From: JAPLKB01 sp964532465
Lineage (GTDB): Bacteria > Desulfobacterota > Syntrophorhabdia > Syntrophorhabdales > Syntrophorhabdaceae
NCBI GenBank assembly: GCA_964532465.1
Contig: CAZHHX010000014.1
Coordinates: forward strand, 1-64,000
Length of the DNA: 64,000 nucleotides
Reading direction: 5' to 3'
A program made the translations under genes and the position numbers. Shown here piece by piece: positions 52,837-62,846 of the stretch. How positions within the stretch are numbered: the first letter of the stretch is position 1; each line of letters opens with the position of its first letter. Under the pieces are notes generated by a model, which saw only the letters and a list, made by a program, of their open reading frames with translations, searched no databases and had not been told where the DNA came from.

Positions 52837-53988
52837 TTACAGCGTTTGCAGCCACCTTTCTAAGCGTTTGCAGCCTTCCCGGAGCATCTCTATGCTGTTT
52901 GCGTAAGAGAAACGAATGTGCGAACCTGCCTTGTAAGTACCGAAATCATATCCCGGTGTGATAGCGACTTTTGCCTCATTTAACGCCCTTTCAACAAACT
53001 CCATGCTGTCAATTCCCCATTTGTTTATATTTGCATAGATATAAAAAGCGCCCTCAGGATCTATGGGAATATGGAAACCTATCTGTTTAAGCTGCGGAAG
53101 CATGAAGTCCCTTCTGGCTTCATAGGTTTTCCTCATCTCTTCAAGCTCATCTTCTACATCAAATGCGCACAGCGCGGCATGTTGTGATATGGTCGGGGGA
53201 GATATGAAAATATTCTGGGCGACTTTTTGTATGGGTCTTATGAGTGTCTGCGGTACAATCATCCATCCGAGCCTCCATCCTGTCATGGCATGGGTCTTTG
53301 AAAATCCGTTAATAACCACAATATCTTCTGAAAGGGCAAGGGCTGTTCCCGATTTTTTCGCGTATGTCAGCCCTTTATATATTTCATCTGAAACAAGAAC
53401 TTTACCTTTCCCGGAAAGAAACATGCAGAGTTCATGCATGGTTTCTTCACGATAAACAATGCCTGTAGGATTTGATGGTGTAGAGACAATAAGTACATTG
53501 GGAAGCTTTTCTAAACAACGAAGATGGTCCACCGTGACTTCAAATCCCGTTTCTTCTGAAACAGGTATTGAAATTATTGGTGAATCGACAAGGAGTGCAA
53601 AATTTCTATAGCAGGGGTAGCCCGGATCAGAAATACCGAGAGGATTTCCTCTGTCGAGGAGCACTGCCGACAACAGTAAAAAAGCTCCTGATGTGCCGCT
53701 TGTAATTACTATCCTTTCGGGGGATACGTTTATGCCTTCAGTTTCATAATAGTATTCTGATATTTTATCTCTCAGTTCCGGCATACCGAGGCTATGAGTG
53801 TAGAATGTGCGGTTTTCCTTTATTGCCTCTATTGCTTTTTCCTTTATTGCCTGTGGAGTGGTAAAATCAGGTTCGCCCACCTCCATGTGCACGATATTTT
53901 CACCTCGCGCCTCCATGGCCTTTGCCTTTTCGAGTAGCTCCATGACGTAAAAAGGGGAAATTTTCTCTGATCTTTCCGTGTTTTTCAT
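52837..53988 (-). CDS. Class I/II PLP-dependent aminotransferase
   Basis: 383 residues, fold type I, likely acting on an amino acid such as aspartate, alanine or an aromatic one. The N-terminal region has VHMEVGEPDFTTP, the pattern that binds substrate carboxylate. SNPTG is present at about 168-172, DEIYKGLTY near 201 contacts the cofactor, and the Schiff-base lysine lies in NGFSKTHAMTGWRLGW (about residues 226-241). The C-terminal Arg motif appears as HIRFSYANS. The gene is separated from etfA by about 180 bases and may or may not be co-transcribed. Substrate specificity cannot be set. Confidence 0.93.
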   Translation of the reverse strand: MKNTERSEKISPFYVMELLEKAKAMEARGENIVHMEVGEPDFTTPQAIKEKAIEAIKENRTFYTHSLGMPELRDKISEYYYETEGINVSPERIVITSGTSGAFLLLSAVLLDRGNPLGISDPGYPCYRNFALLVDSPIISIPVSEETGFEVTVDHLRCLEKLPNVLIVSTPSNPTGIVYREETMHELCMFLSGKGKVLVSDEIYKGLTYAKKSGTALALSEDIVVINGFSKTHAMTGWRLGWMIVPQTLIRPIQKVAQNIFISPPTISQHAALCAFDVEDELEEMRKTYEARRDFMLPQLKQIGFHIPIDPEGAFYIYANINKWGIDSMEFVERALNEAKVAITPGYDFGTYKAGSHIRFSYANSIEMLREGCKRLERWLQTL

Positions 53989-54170
53989 TGTTAAATCTAT
54001 TAATCAGGTGCAAAGATGAATCTTTTCCTATTGGGATAAAGAAACCTGCAAAAAACTCTACAGCTTTTACTCTCATGGGCAGGGAATAACAGGGTATTGT
54101 CCCGCCTGACACAATCTATTCCGGATTCTGAGACTGAGTTGATAAAGTCCCGGCCTGTCCGTGAAACTCC

Positions 54171-55151
54171 TTATAATTCCTCTTTTGTCTTCTTCAATTC
54201 TTCTCTTAGAACAGGCAATACGGTAAAAATATCATCTACAATGCCATAATCGGCATACTGAAATATAGGTGCATTGGGGTCCTTGTTGATTGCAACGATG
54301 ACCTTCGACGTATCCATTCCCATTGTATGATGGAGGGCGCCCGATATGCCGCAACCAATGTAAAGCTTCGGAGACACAGTCTTGCCGCTTTTACCGATCT
54401 GGTCATCGTAGTCTCTCCATTTGGCGTCAACAACAGCGCGGGTAGCTCCTGCCCTTCCTCCCATAGTGTCGGCAATTTCTTCAAGGGCAGGGAAATTTTC
54501 AGGGCCTTTCATGCCCCTTCCGCCGCAAATAATAAAATCCGCTTCCTGCAGATCAATCTTTTTTGTATTGGCCTTATGTATGCCAAGGACATTTATCCTC
54601 GCATCTTTCTGTATATCCATTGTTTCTTCAATAATCTCGCCATTAAGCATCTTCTTTTCAATTGAGAAAGTGTTGGGCCTGAATGTTACAAATGTATTTT
54701 TCCCGCCGCTGAAAGTTACCCATGATATAACCTTCCCTCCATAAAGCGGTTTTTTAATTTTCATTTCCTGGTCTTCAAAATCAATGCCTATCGCATCGGA
54801 GACTATGGGCATCTCCAGCCTTGCGGCGAGTCTCGGGAAAAGGTCTTTACCGGTTGCAGTGGATGCTCCGAAAACCATTTTAGGATTATATTTTTTTACC
54901 AGATATTCCATTACCTGCGTATAGGTATCCCACCGGTAGTCCTGCAAAATCTCTTTATCAACAACTATAATTTTATCGGCGTAAGCTCTTAATTCCTCTG
55001 CCGTCTGCTTTATATTATTACCCATAAGAACTGCGTATGAATCGGAGGAAATATTCCCGGCAATTTCCTTTGCCTTTGACAGAAGTTCGAAGGATGCCTT
55101 TCGTACAGCGCCATCCTTACATTCAATAAATACAAAAATATCTTTTGACAT
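54171..55151 (-). CDS. etfA: Electron transfer flavoprotein, alpha subunit
   Basis: 326 residues. The C-terminal FAD-binding domain is characteristic: GRGMKGPENFPALEEIAD (about residues 210-227), GGRAGATRAVVDAKW shortly after, and IGCGISGALHHTMGM near 270. It forms a dimer with EtfB, accepts electrons from acyl-CoA dehydrogenases and passes them to a quinone oxidoreductase or, in some anaerobes, takes part in bifurcation. Gene order acd-etfB-etfA on the minus strand with a 12-base gap to etfB indicates one operon. Confidence 0.96.
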   Translation of the reverse strand: MSKDIFVFIECKDGAVRKASFELLSKAKEIAGNISSDSYAVLMGNNIKQTAEELRAYADKIIVVDKEILQDYRWDTYTQVMEYLVKKYNPKMVFGASTATGKDLFPRLAARLEMPIVSDAIGIDFEDQEMKIKKPLYGGKVISWVTFSGGKNTFVTFRPNTFSIEKKMLNGEIIEETMDIQKDARINVLGIHKANTKKIDLQEADFIICGGRGMKGPENFPALEEIADTMGGRAGATRAVVDAKWRDYDDQIGKSGKTVSPKLYIGCGISGALHHTMGMDTSKVIVAINKDPNAPIFQYADYGIVDDIFTVLPVLREELKKTKEEL

Positions 55152-55163
55152 GTACGCTCCTCT

Positions 55164-55955
55164 TTATAAAACTTTTGCTTCTTCTTTTAAAATAGTTATC
55201 AGGCCTTTTACTTTTTCCTCAGGCGTACTTCCTTCAATAATCCTGACAGGAGGTCTTTCTTGAGGCGCTTCATAGCAGAACACGTTTGTTTTTGCCGCGC
55301 ATGTATCTACCATTTCCCGTGTAAGCCCCAGTGAATATGGGTCAATCAACGGTATATTCGCTTTCATTGCCTTCATAACTCCGGTAATAAGCGGCACTCT
55401 CGGCTCGTTCATCCCTTTCTGGACAGTGAAAAGCGCCGGCAATTGCACTTCTATGGTTTCCCTCCCTCCCTCTATCTCGCTTTCCACCAATGCTTTCTTT
55501 TCGTCGATAATATCCAATTTCATAATCGAGCTTACATGAGGGATTCCCAGGAATTCAGCTACCATTACTCCGATGTTCGAACTTTCATCATCTATTGCCT
55601 GCCTGCCGCACAAAATAAGATCAAAACCTTCCTGCTTCGCGAAACCGGCCAGAATCTTTGCTGTAATCAAAGGGTCGTCGCTGTTCAAATTGTTATTGTC
55701 CAGCAAAAAGGCCTGGTCAACGCCCATCGCAATAGCTGTCCTTAGCGCTTCAATGGCCCTCTTGGGACCGTACGTACAAACTGCGACTAAGGTTTCTTTC
55801 GATTTTTCTTTGATTTTAATGGCTTCTTCAACGGCAAACTCATCAAAAAAATTCATATTATATTTATTTTCAATCTCAAGCGATTTTTTGTCGCTTTTTA
55901 TTAAAATTCTTGCCTCAGTATCTGCAACCTGCTTGATAAATACCAGAACTTTCAA
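55164..55955 (-). CDS. etfB: Electron transfer flavoprotein, beta subunit
   Basis: 263 residues with the family start MKVLVFIKQVADTEA. The AMP-binding signature region shows LILCGRQAIDDESSNIG (about residues 119-135) followed by VAEFLGIPHV. It binds AMP (or a second FAD in bifurcating forms) and pairs with EtfA. It lies 77 bases downstream of the acyl-CoA dehydrogenase gene and 12 bases before etfA. Whether this EtfBA is of the bifurcating type cannot be decided by eye. Confidence 0.96.
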   Translation of the reverse strand: MKVLVFIKQVADTEARILIKSDKKSLEIENKYNMNFFDEFAVEEAIKIKEKSKETLVAVCTYGPKRAIEALRTAIAMGVDQAFLLDNNNLNSDDPLITAKILAGFAKQEGFDLILCGRQAIDDESSNIGVMVAEFLGIPHVSSIMKLDIIDEKKALVESEIEGGRETIEVQLPALFTVQKGMNEPRVPLITGVMKAMKANIPLIDPYSLGLTREMVDTCAAKTNVFCYEAPQERPPVRIIEGSTPEEKVKGLITILKEEAKVL

Positions 55956-56032
55956 CTTGTCAGCCTCCTAAAATAAGCTTTCAGCAGTCAGCTTTTGAAC
56001 TGAAAGCCAACTGCATTGCGCCAAGCATTAAT

Positions 56033-57181
56033 TTATAATTTACCTATTATAGTCTTTCCAATAAAATCCTTCAAGACTTCATGTGTTCCTCCGCCGTAAA
56101 GGAGGAACCGCGCGTCTCTGAAATACCTCTGTGACTTGTATTCATAGGCAAAGGCGTTAGCTCCATAAATCCTTGTCAATTCATCAACCACCTTAAGACA
56201 TGTTTCAGTCGCGTACATTTTCGCCTCAGCGGCAACAATTCTGCAATCCATTTTATTTTCCAGCAGCCATGAGCCATAATAAATCATCAGTCTTGCCGCA
56301 TTCATTACGGTATCCATATCGGCAAATTTCTCTCTTATCAACTGATAATTGCCTATGGGTTGCCCGAAGGCCACCCTTTTTCTTGCGAATTCCAGGGCTT
56401 CACGATACGCGCCTATTGCTATGCCGAGAGCCATCGAGCCCGTCATTAAACGCACTTCGTCTAATATATCGCCTACATAGAAAACGCCTTTTCCGGGCTC
56501 TTCGCCCAGCAGATTTTCATAAGGCACCCATACATTATCGAATACGAGCTCACCGGTAACAGTGCCTCTGCATCCAAGTTTGTGAATAATCTGACCGCTT
56601 GAAAAACCGGGCGTCCCCTTTTCCACTAAAAAAAAGTTCAGCCCCTTGAGCCCTTTTGAAGGATCTGTTGTGGCTAAGACAGTGCAAAAATCACATATGG
56701 GTCCGTTTGTAATCCACATCTTTGTTCCGTTTATCCGCCAGCCCTCTCCGTCCTGTACGGCCAGTGTTCTTGTGGCGCCAAGATCGGAACCGGACTGGTC
56801 TTCCGTGAAGCAAATTGTGGCAATCTTCTCTCCTTTAATAGCAGGATAGAGGCACCTTTCCTTTATCACGTCGCTTCCAAACCGGTATATGAAATATGTT
56901 CCCATAAGGCTGTTCATGATGACGCTCTGTGCAAAACCGACAGAGCCCCGGGCGATCTCCTCATAAAAAGTCATACACATAATCTTATCTGCGTTCAAAC
57001 CGCCTATTTCTTCAGGATAACGCAATCCAAGATAGCCTAACTTTGCAAACTCCTTCCATAGTTCCCAGGGAAACTCATCTTTCTCGTCTATTTCCTGTGA
57101 CCTGGGGGCAACTATTTTATCAATTGTGTCGGCAACAGTTTTTTTAAAAAAACTCTGTTCTTCTGTTAATTGAAAGTCCAT
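56033..57181 (-). CDS. Acyl-CoA dehydrogenase family protein
   Basis: 382-residue FAD enzyme that would oxidise an acyl-CoA to the enoyl-CoA, giving electrons to the EtfBA encoded next to it. Conserved pieces are ICFTEDQSGSDLGATRT (about residues 123-139), the substrate/FAD loop KMWITNGPICDFC, and the C-terminal RYFRDARFLL. The usual catalytic glutamate of short- and medium-chain enzymes (in YEGT) is replaced: here the sequence is YGGGTHEV. A glutamate in ILDEVRLMTGS (E242) lies close to where isovaleryl-CoA dehydrogenases keep theirs, so catalysis may use that position. Substrate is therefore uncertain, possibly a branched or aromatic acyl-CoA. Confidence 0.93.
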   Translation of the reverse strand: MDFQLTEEQSFFKKTVADTIDKIVAPRSQEIDEKDEFPWELWKEFAKLGYLGLRYPEEIGGLNADKIMCMTFYEEIARGSVGFAQSVIMNSLMGTYFIYRFGSDVIKERCLYPAIKGEKIATICFTEDQSGSDLGATRTLAVQDGEGWRINGTKMWITNGPICDFCTVLATTDPSKGLKGLNFFLVEKGTPGFSSGQIIHKLGCRGTVTGELVFDNVWVPYENLLGEEPGKGVFYVGDILDEVRLMTGSMALGIAIGAYREALEFARKRVAFGQPIGNYQLIREKFADMDTVMNAARLMIYYGSWLLENKMDCRIVAAEAKMYATETCLKVVDELTRIYGANAFAYEYKSQRYFRDARFLLYGGGTHEVLKDFIGKTIIGKL

Positions 57182-57262
57182 AATAATCCCCCATTAAAAA
57201 ATAAAATAATATTCTGTATACAATATTTAAAATGAATCAGGCTTGTCAAGTAAATATGTTAA

Positions 57263-58810
57263 CTATGCTTCGACAAAACCTCTCAATTTTACTGCTCTCG
57301 TAGGATGCTTCAGTTTTCTTAATGCCTTTGCTTCTATCTGTCTCACCCTCTCTCTTGTTACATCAAAAACCTGTCCTACCTCCTCCAGCGTATGATCATA
57401 TTTTTCTCCCAGGCCGAATCTCATACGCACCACCCTTTCTTCTCTCGGCGTCAGGGTGGCCAGTACTTTGTTTAAATGTTCCAACAGATCACCGGATATG
57501 GCAGTATCCTGTGGTGTCTGCGCCATCTTGTCTTCAATAAAATCATAAAGATGAGCGTCGTCATCATCGTTTATCGGCGCTTCAAGCGAAACAGGTTCTT
57601 TTGTAATCCGCAGGACTTTCCTTACTTTATCCGCGGAAAAACCTATTGCATCCGCTATTTCGTCGGGAAGGGGCTCTCTGCCCAGGTCCTGCACAAGCTC
57701 TTTCGATGCTTTTACAATTTTATTAATAGTTTCAATCATATGGACAGGTATTCTGATCGTTCTTGCCTGATCGGCTATAGCTCTTGTAATTGACTGTCTA
57801 ATCCACCATGTGGCATAGGTACTGAATTTATAACCCCGCCTGTACTCAAATCTCTCTACAGCCTTCATTAATCCTATGTTCCCCTCCTGGATTATATCCA
57901 AAAGGGAAAGCCCCCTGTTTGTATAACGCTTTGCTATGCTTACCACTAATCTGAGATTAGCCTTCACTAATTCATTTTTTGCGCAGAGACATCTCTTTCT
58001 GGCGTCATCAATCTTTTTCAGATAGGATTTGAGTTCTTTAGCAGAGGCGCCTGCATCGTATTCAAGCTTTTCCAATCTTTTCCGGAGCGCAGATAATTTA
58101 ATCTCTTTTTCCTCGCCGGTATCCTTACAACAATTTTCTATATCGCCTTCTATTTTATGAATTTGTTCAACATACTTTATTAACCGGTAAATAATATTGT
58201 TGGTAATCTTTTTACCCAGGTTCATTTCACCTATTATTGCCTTTATTTTTGTCCTGTATTTTGCTCCGCTGCTATTATTGTTGTCTTTGAATTGCAGATG
58301 GACGTTCTTCAGCTCTTCAAGAAGCTCAATTACCCTCTCTTTCTGTAATTCCATGTCGCTTTCCGTTTCATCTTCGTCATCATTATCGAAGATTATGTCT
58401 TTCATGTTTGCATTTGATGTTTTCAGGGATGATAGCGTATTTAATAATTCTTTAACAGTGCCAGGAAAAGAAACAATAACTTTTCTGATTTCTTCTTTGG
58501 CTTCTTCCATTCGAATGGCAATCTCTTTTTCGCCTTCACGTGTCAGCAATGCAAGGTCAGCCATTTCTTTGATATAATGTCTGATAGGGTTGGTCAGTTC
58601 ATCAACATATACTCCTTCAAGATCAGCGTTGAGGACCTCTTCAAACCTTTCAGCTTCTGCAAGATTTGTTTCCGGTTCTCCGACAAGATCAAAAAGCTCC
58701 ATATCGTCGAATATGTTTTCGGGTTTATCACTGCCTTTTACGATAAGATACATTTCTTTGCTTTTCTGATTTTCATCAGAAGAAAAAAATATCTTCGCTT
58801 TATCGGCCAT
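57263..58810 (-). CDS. rpoD: RNA polymerase primary sigma factor (sigma-70)
   Basis: 515 residues from the ATG at 58810, preferred over the GTG two codons upstream because GTGAGG lies at proper distance. Region 1.2 shows NPIRHYIKEMADLALLT, and a variable acidic non-conserved region follows. Regions 2.1-2.4 are canonical: LVKANLRLVVSIAKRYTNRG, DIIQEGNIGLMKAVERF and YATWWIRQSITRAI. Regions 3 and 4 end with TLEEVGQVFDVTRERVRQIE, the -35-binding helix. It is the last gene of the rpsU-yqeY-mutS2-dnaG-rpoD operon, eight bases... to fourteen after dnaG, and directs housekeeping transcription. Confidence 0.98.
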   Translation of the reverse strand: MADKAKIFFSSDENQKSKEMYLIVKGSDKPENIFDDMELFDLVGEPETNLAEAERFEEVLNADLEGVYVDELTNPIRHYIKEMADLALLTREGEKEIAIRMEEAKEEIRKVIVSFPGTVKELLNTLSSLKTSNANMKDIIFDNDDEDETESDMELQKERVIELLEELKNVHLQFKDNNNSSGAKYRTKIKAIIGEMNLGKKITNNIIYRLIKYVEQIHKIEGDIENCCKDTGEEKEIKLSALRKRLEKLEYDAGASAKELKSYLKKIDDARKRCLCAKNELVKANLRLVVSIAKRYTNRGLSLLDIIQEGNIGLMKAVERFEYRRGYKFSTYATWWIRQSITRAIADQARTIRIPVHMIETINKIVKASKELVQDLGREPLPDEIADAIGFSADKVRKVLRITKEPVSLEAPINDDDDAHLYDFIEDKMAQTPQDTAISGDLLEHLNKVLATLTPREERVVRMRFGLGEKYDHTLEEVGQVFDVTRERVRQIEAKALRKLKHPTRAVKLRGFVEA

Positions 58811-58824
58811 TTGCACCTCACTTT

Positions 58825-60531
58825 TTATTGGTTGGTTTTAAAAAATGCCAGCACCTTTTTCTTCTCATTAAGAAGTTCCACAATCTCCTTGTCATCGCCC
58901 CTTTTTTCTGCTTCAAATAATCTTTCCGTAATTTTTTTTAACTCATCTTTTGTGGATTTTTTTTCTACATGCTTGAAATAATCCAGCAAGACCATCTCCA
59001 ACTCATTATCCTCGTAACCGGCCACATCAAAGACAGCATTTGTTACCAGATCCCTTAAGCTGTCCCTTTCCAGGACATTAATGAAGTTGTTTACTTCCAT
59101 GCTCCCTTTCTTGTCAAAGAACTCACACATATTCAACAATATCTCTTTTATTTCGGCATCTTTTATATAGTTTATCACCTCCCTTTCTTTTAATATGCCA
59201 AGCATTCCCGGCTTGCCCATCAAAGCCCCTATAACCCTTCTTTCGATCATACTGGATGAAATGAAGCGGCCGGAGGGTGCTTCCGCTGTTCTTTCCTTTG
59301 GTTCTTCCCTGAAATGATGTTCTTCCACTCCAGTTAATTCGGACAATCTTTTTATATAAAGCCTTTTTTTTACATTGCTTCTTATGTCTTCAATGAAAGG
59401 CAGAACAGATTTTATAAAATGGTTCTTGTTTTCCAGTGTTTCTACTCCCCACTTTGTCATACAGTAGTCAAAATAATAGTCCATTATGGGCTTCTTCGTA
59501 TTAATGACCCTGTTGAGACCTTCTATCCCTTCTTTTTTTATAAAACTATCCGGGTCATGGCTGTCAGGCAGCACAACCATGTTGCCGTTAATATCCATAT
59601 CAGAAAGTCGTCCTATCAATTTTAAGGCGCTTTTTATCCCTGCTTCGTCGCCGTCAAGCATAAGGGTTATATTATCCGTATAATTTCTTAATCGGGTGAG
59701 CTGTGTTTCTGTTACTGATGTGCCGAGCGTGGAAACGATGTTTTTCAGACCTGCCGTATATAAGGCAATAAAGTCGAAGTATCCTTCAACGATGAATACC
59801 TCGTTCTTTTCGGTTATGTATTTTTTTGTTTTATCAATGCCGAATAATGTTGTGCCCTTTGAAAAGATGGGAGATTCCGGAGAATTTATATATTTGGGAA
59901 ACCCCTCTTTTTCTATTGTTCTTCCTCCAAAGCCTATTATCTTTTTGTTAACGTCAAAAATAGGGATTACAAGCCTGCCCATGAATATATCGTACACATT
60001 GTTGTCCTTAATCCTTAAAATCCCCGTATTTAAAAGCACATCTCTCGGTATGCCCGAATTTTTCATAAATGTCTGAATCTTAAGTCTTGACCTGTCGCTG
60101 TACCCGATTTTGAATTCATCAATAATATCGGAGGTTATTCCTCGCCTGACACAATACTCACGGGCAAGCTTGGTATCCTTAAGATTATGATGGTAAAAAT
60201 CAGCCAGCTTCAGCATTGCATCGAATGAATTTGACCTTTTTGTTCCTCCTTTTTTAATCTCAACCCCGTATTCATGGGCAAGGTTTTCAAGGGTCTCCTG
60301 AAAGGTCATATTTTCTAATTTCATCAGAAAATTTATTACATTGCCCCCTTCATGACATCCGAAGCAATAATATATCTGCTTTTCAATGCTTACGGTAAAT
60401 GACGGTGTTTTTTCGTTGTGGAAGGGGCATAAGCCTAAAAAATCCTTGCCGCTTTTCCTTAATTTGACATGCTGAGAAACAATATCAACGATGTTTACTT
60501 TATCAAGCAGTTCTTCCAGGGTTGATCTCAT
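58825..60531 (-). CDS. dnaG: DNA primase
   Basis: 568 residues. The zinc finger is of the CHC2 type: C35-x2-H38 and C56-x2-C59 in LCPFHNEKTPSF and YYCFGCHEGG. The RNA polymerase core and TOPRIM domain follow, with VFIVEGYFDFIALY (catalytic Glu) and LMLDGDEAGIKSA (metal-binding DxD-like acids). A shorter helicase-binding C-terminus ends the protein. It synthesises RNA primers for replication at the fork with DnaB. The start overlaps the mutS2 stop by four bases and rpoD follows 14 bases after, the classical macromolecular synthesis operon. Confidence 0.98.
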   Translation of the reverse strand: MRSTLEELLDKVNIVDIVSQHVKLRKSGKDFLGLCPFHNEKTPSFTVSIEKQIYYCFGCHEGGNVINFLMKLENMTFQETLENLAHEYGVEIKKGGTKRSNSFDAMLKLADFYHHNLKDTKLAREYCVRRGITSDIIDEFKIGYSDRSRLKIQTFMKNSGIPRDVLLNTGILRIKDNNVYDIFMGRLVIPIFDVNKKIIGFGGRTIEKEGFPKYINSPESPIFSKGTTLFGIDKTKKYITEKNEVFIVEGYFDFIALYTAGLKNIVSTLGTSVTETQLTRLRNYTDNITLMLDGDEAGIKSALKLIGRLSDMDINGNMVVLPDSHDPDSFIKKEGIEGLNRVINTKKPIMDYYFDYCMTKWGVETLENKNHFIKSVLPFIEDIRSNVKKRLYIKRLSELTGVEEHHFREEPKERTAEAPSGRFISSSMIERRVIGALMGKPGMLGILKEREVINYIKDAEIKEILLNMCEFFDKKGSMEVNNFINVLERDSLRDLVTNAVFDVAGYEDNELEMVLLDYFKHVEKKSTKDELKKITERLFEAEKRGDDKEIVELLNEKKKVLAFFKTNQ

Positions 60532-62828
60532 AAAAGTTCTACCAATGTTATCCCCGCGTTTCTTTCGTCTCTCTCAATATTTTTTATATATTTTGTTTCA
60601 AGGAGACGGTTTTTTACCGCATTCATCAGTCTGCCCGTTCCTATTCCGTGAATGATTCTTGCCCTTGATACGCCCTGAACAACAGCTTTGTCCATAAACC
60701 TGTCGAGTTTTTCCAGTGCCTCTTCAACTCTCAATCCCACAAGATTCAGCTCAGATGCTTCCATGTCCTGAACATTAACGATAACCTCAGCTTCTTTCCT
60801 GAGCGGCTTGAATGCTTTTGCTTTTGAATTTTTACTGATGAGAGCTTTGTTAATTTTTGTTCTGAGGTTTCCAATTACAACCTCGTACATATCTCCCCCC
60901 TTATCAACATTCGCAACATAACCGTTCCCCCCCATGCTGCTGACAAATACGTAATCACCGATCTTGATGTCGTCAGGTTTTTTTATCGGATTTTTAACAT
61001 ATTTGCTTCTTAAAGTTGTTAATCTTTCCTTACTTATCTTTATAGACATTTTTTCATTTTTTGCAATCTCTTTTTTTATCGCTTCCAGTTCTATTTCTAA
61101 TTCCAGTAACTTGAGATTGTATTTTTCTTCAAAGATTTTTATAATTTCATCTTTTTTCCCTCTTACCAGAGCAAGTCTCTTTTTTAATTCATCTTTTGTA
61201 CTTTTGAGGTCCGCAAGTTCCTCATCGGCCTTTCTCCTGGCGTTTTCCAGCGCGCTTACAAGCTCATTGAGCATATGTTCCTGTTTTCCGAGATACGCAT
61301 AGCTTTTCTCGATAATCCTTTCCGGGACATTAATGTTTTTTGCCACACTGATCGCGTTGCTGTAGCCTGCTATTCCATAGGTCAACTTATAGAGCGGCTT
61401 CATCTTTTCCATATCAAAAGCCGTAGCCGCGTTTATGGCAAAGGAGTTAGTGTATCCATAGGCCTTTAAAAGATTCAGGTGAGTTGTTACAACTACTCTG
61501 CACCCTTTTTCGACAAAGGCATCGATGACGCCCATTGAAAGGGCAGAGGCCTCCTGCGGCTCCGTGTTCCCTCCTATTTCATCAATCAGAATAAGTTCTC
61601 CACCGGCTACATGTTCGTATATGTCCTTTACAGTCGTCATATGGGCGGTAAAACTGGAAAGCTCCATGGCAATATCCTGCTCATCCCCGATAATGGCAAA
61701 AACATTTTTAAAAACAGGTATCCTCGGTTTTTCTGATGCCGGAATGAATAGGCCTGTCTGAGCCATAAGAGACAAGAGTCCAATGGTTTTTAAAGCGGCA
61801 GTCTTGCCGCCGGCGTTGGGGCCGCTTATTAACAACGCTTTTTTGCCGGGCTCCATGAAGATATCTATGGGGATTGTCCGTTCTTTTTTTGATATTGCTA
61901 TGAAAGGGTTCCTGGCATTTTTTATGTCTATTGATTCATCGGAACCGACTTCCGGTTTTACGCAGTCAAACTTCACGCTGAACAAAGCAAGGGACTGAAA
62001 AAGATCAAGCTCCGCGATAGTCTCAAGGTTTGTTTTCAGCTCATCAGTGTAGATCCGGATATATTCCGTCAATTCTTTTAAAACCCTTTTTTCCTCTTCT
62101 TTCTCTTCCTTTTCAAGCATATTGATGTTGTTGTTCATGTCTACACATTCTAACGGTTCAACAAAAGATGTTTTCAGCGTATGGGAATAGTCATGCACTA
62201 TGCCCTGCAGAAACTGATTGAAATTGGGTTTTAAGGGAATAACATATCTCCCGTTTCGCATGGAGACATAGAAATCCTGAAGTACAGGATTGACTGTTTC
62301 TCTTTCCATGATTTTTTCAAGCTGCTTGTTTATCTTTCCCCTGAACAGGAATAAGTCCGATCTGATTTTAGACAATTCATAAGTCGCGGTGTCTTCAATA
62401 AATCCGTCAGGGTTGATGGTTTTTAGTATTTTTGAAAGTATGTGAGGAAATGGTTTAAGATTTTCAAGAATTGTTTCAATATAAGGTCTTTTAACATGCG
62501 CCTTTTTCATAAACCGGGCAATATCTTCGCAGGTTCTTAAAAAGGTTGACATTATCAGAAATTCACCTGTCTCAAGGATCGAGTCTTTTATGGAAGCTCT
62601 CTTTAAAACATCCCTGATATCGGGAATATCGGACAGTGGGATGTTTCCATCCCACTTTATAACTTCAATGATGTCCTCAATTCTGTTTTGTCTGAGTTTG
62701 ATTTCTTCGATTGCGTTAAGGGGTCTTAACGCTGATATTAAATTTGCAGCATACGTGGTTGCCGAATATTGTTTAAATAAATCAAGGAGTTTTAAATAAT
62801 CGAGGTATGATAGTGTTTTATCAACCAT
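60528..62828 (-). CDS. mutS2: Endonuclease MutS2
   Basis: 766 residues. MutS core and clamp helices are followed by the ATPase with Walker A GPNAGGKTAALKT (about residues 334-346), Walker B LILIDEIGGNTEP and the DEIGG-associated ST motif. A coiled coil (about 500-600) and a KOW-like beta region follow. The C-terminal Smr nuclease domain carries LVGLRVEEALEKLDRF and HGIGTG (about 726-731). MutS2 suppresses recombination and, in some bacteria, rescues collided ribosomes with its Smr domain. Its place inside the rpsU-dnaG-rpoD operon is unusual compared with E. coli but occurs in other lineages. Confidence 0.96.
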   Translation of the reverse strand: MVDKTLSYLDYLKLLDLFKQYSATTYAANLISALRPLNAIEEIKLRQNRIEDIIEVIKWDGNIPLSDIPDIRDVLKRASIKDSILETGEFLIMSTFLRTCEDIARFMKKAHVKRPYIETILENLKPFPHILSKILKTINPDGFIEDTATYELSKIRSDLFLFRGKINKQLEKIMERETVNPVLQDFYVSMRNGRYVIPLKPNFNQFLQGIVHDYSHTLKTSFVEPLECVDMNNNINMLEKEEKEEEKRVLKELTEYIRIYTDELKTNLETIAELDLFQSLALFSVKFDCVKPEVGSDESIDIKNARNPFIAISKKERTIPIDIFMEPGKKALLISGPNAGGKTAALKTIGLLSLMAQTGLFIPASEKPRIPVFKNVFAIIGDEQDIAMELSSFTAHMTTVKDIYEHVAGGELILIDEIGGNTEPQEASALSMGVIDAFVEKGCRVVVTTHLNLLKAYGYTNSFAINAATAFDMEKMKPLYKLTYGIAGYSNAISVAKNINVPERIIEKSYAYLGKQEHMLNELVSALENARRKADEELADLKSTKDELKKRLALVRGKKDEIIKIFEEKYNLKLLELEIELEAIKKEIAKNEKMSIKISKERLTTLRSKYVKNPIKKPDDIKIGDYVFVSSMGGNGYVANVDKGGDMYEVVIGNLRTKINKALISKNSKAKAFKPLRKEAEVIVNVQDMEASELNLVGLRVEEALEKLDRFMDKAVVQGVSRARIIHGIGTGRLMNAVKNRLLETKYIKNIERDERNAGITLVELL

Positions 62829-62846
62829 AGGGGGGCTTTGACTATC

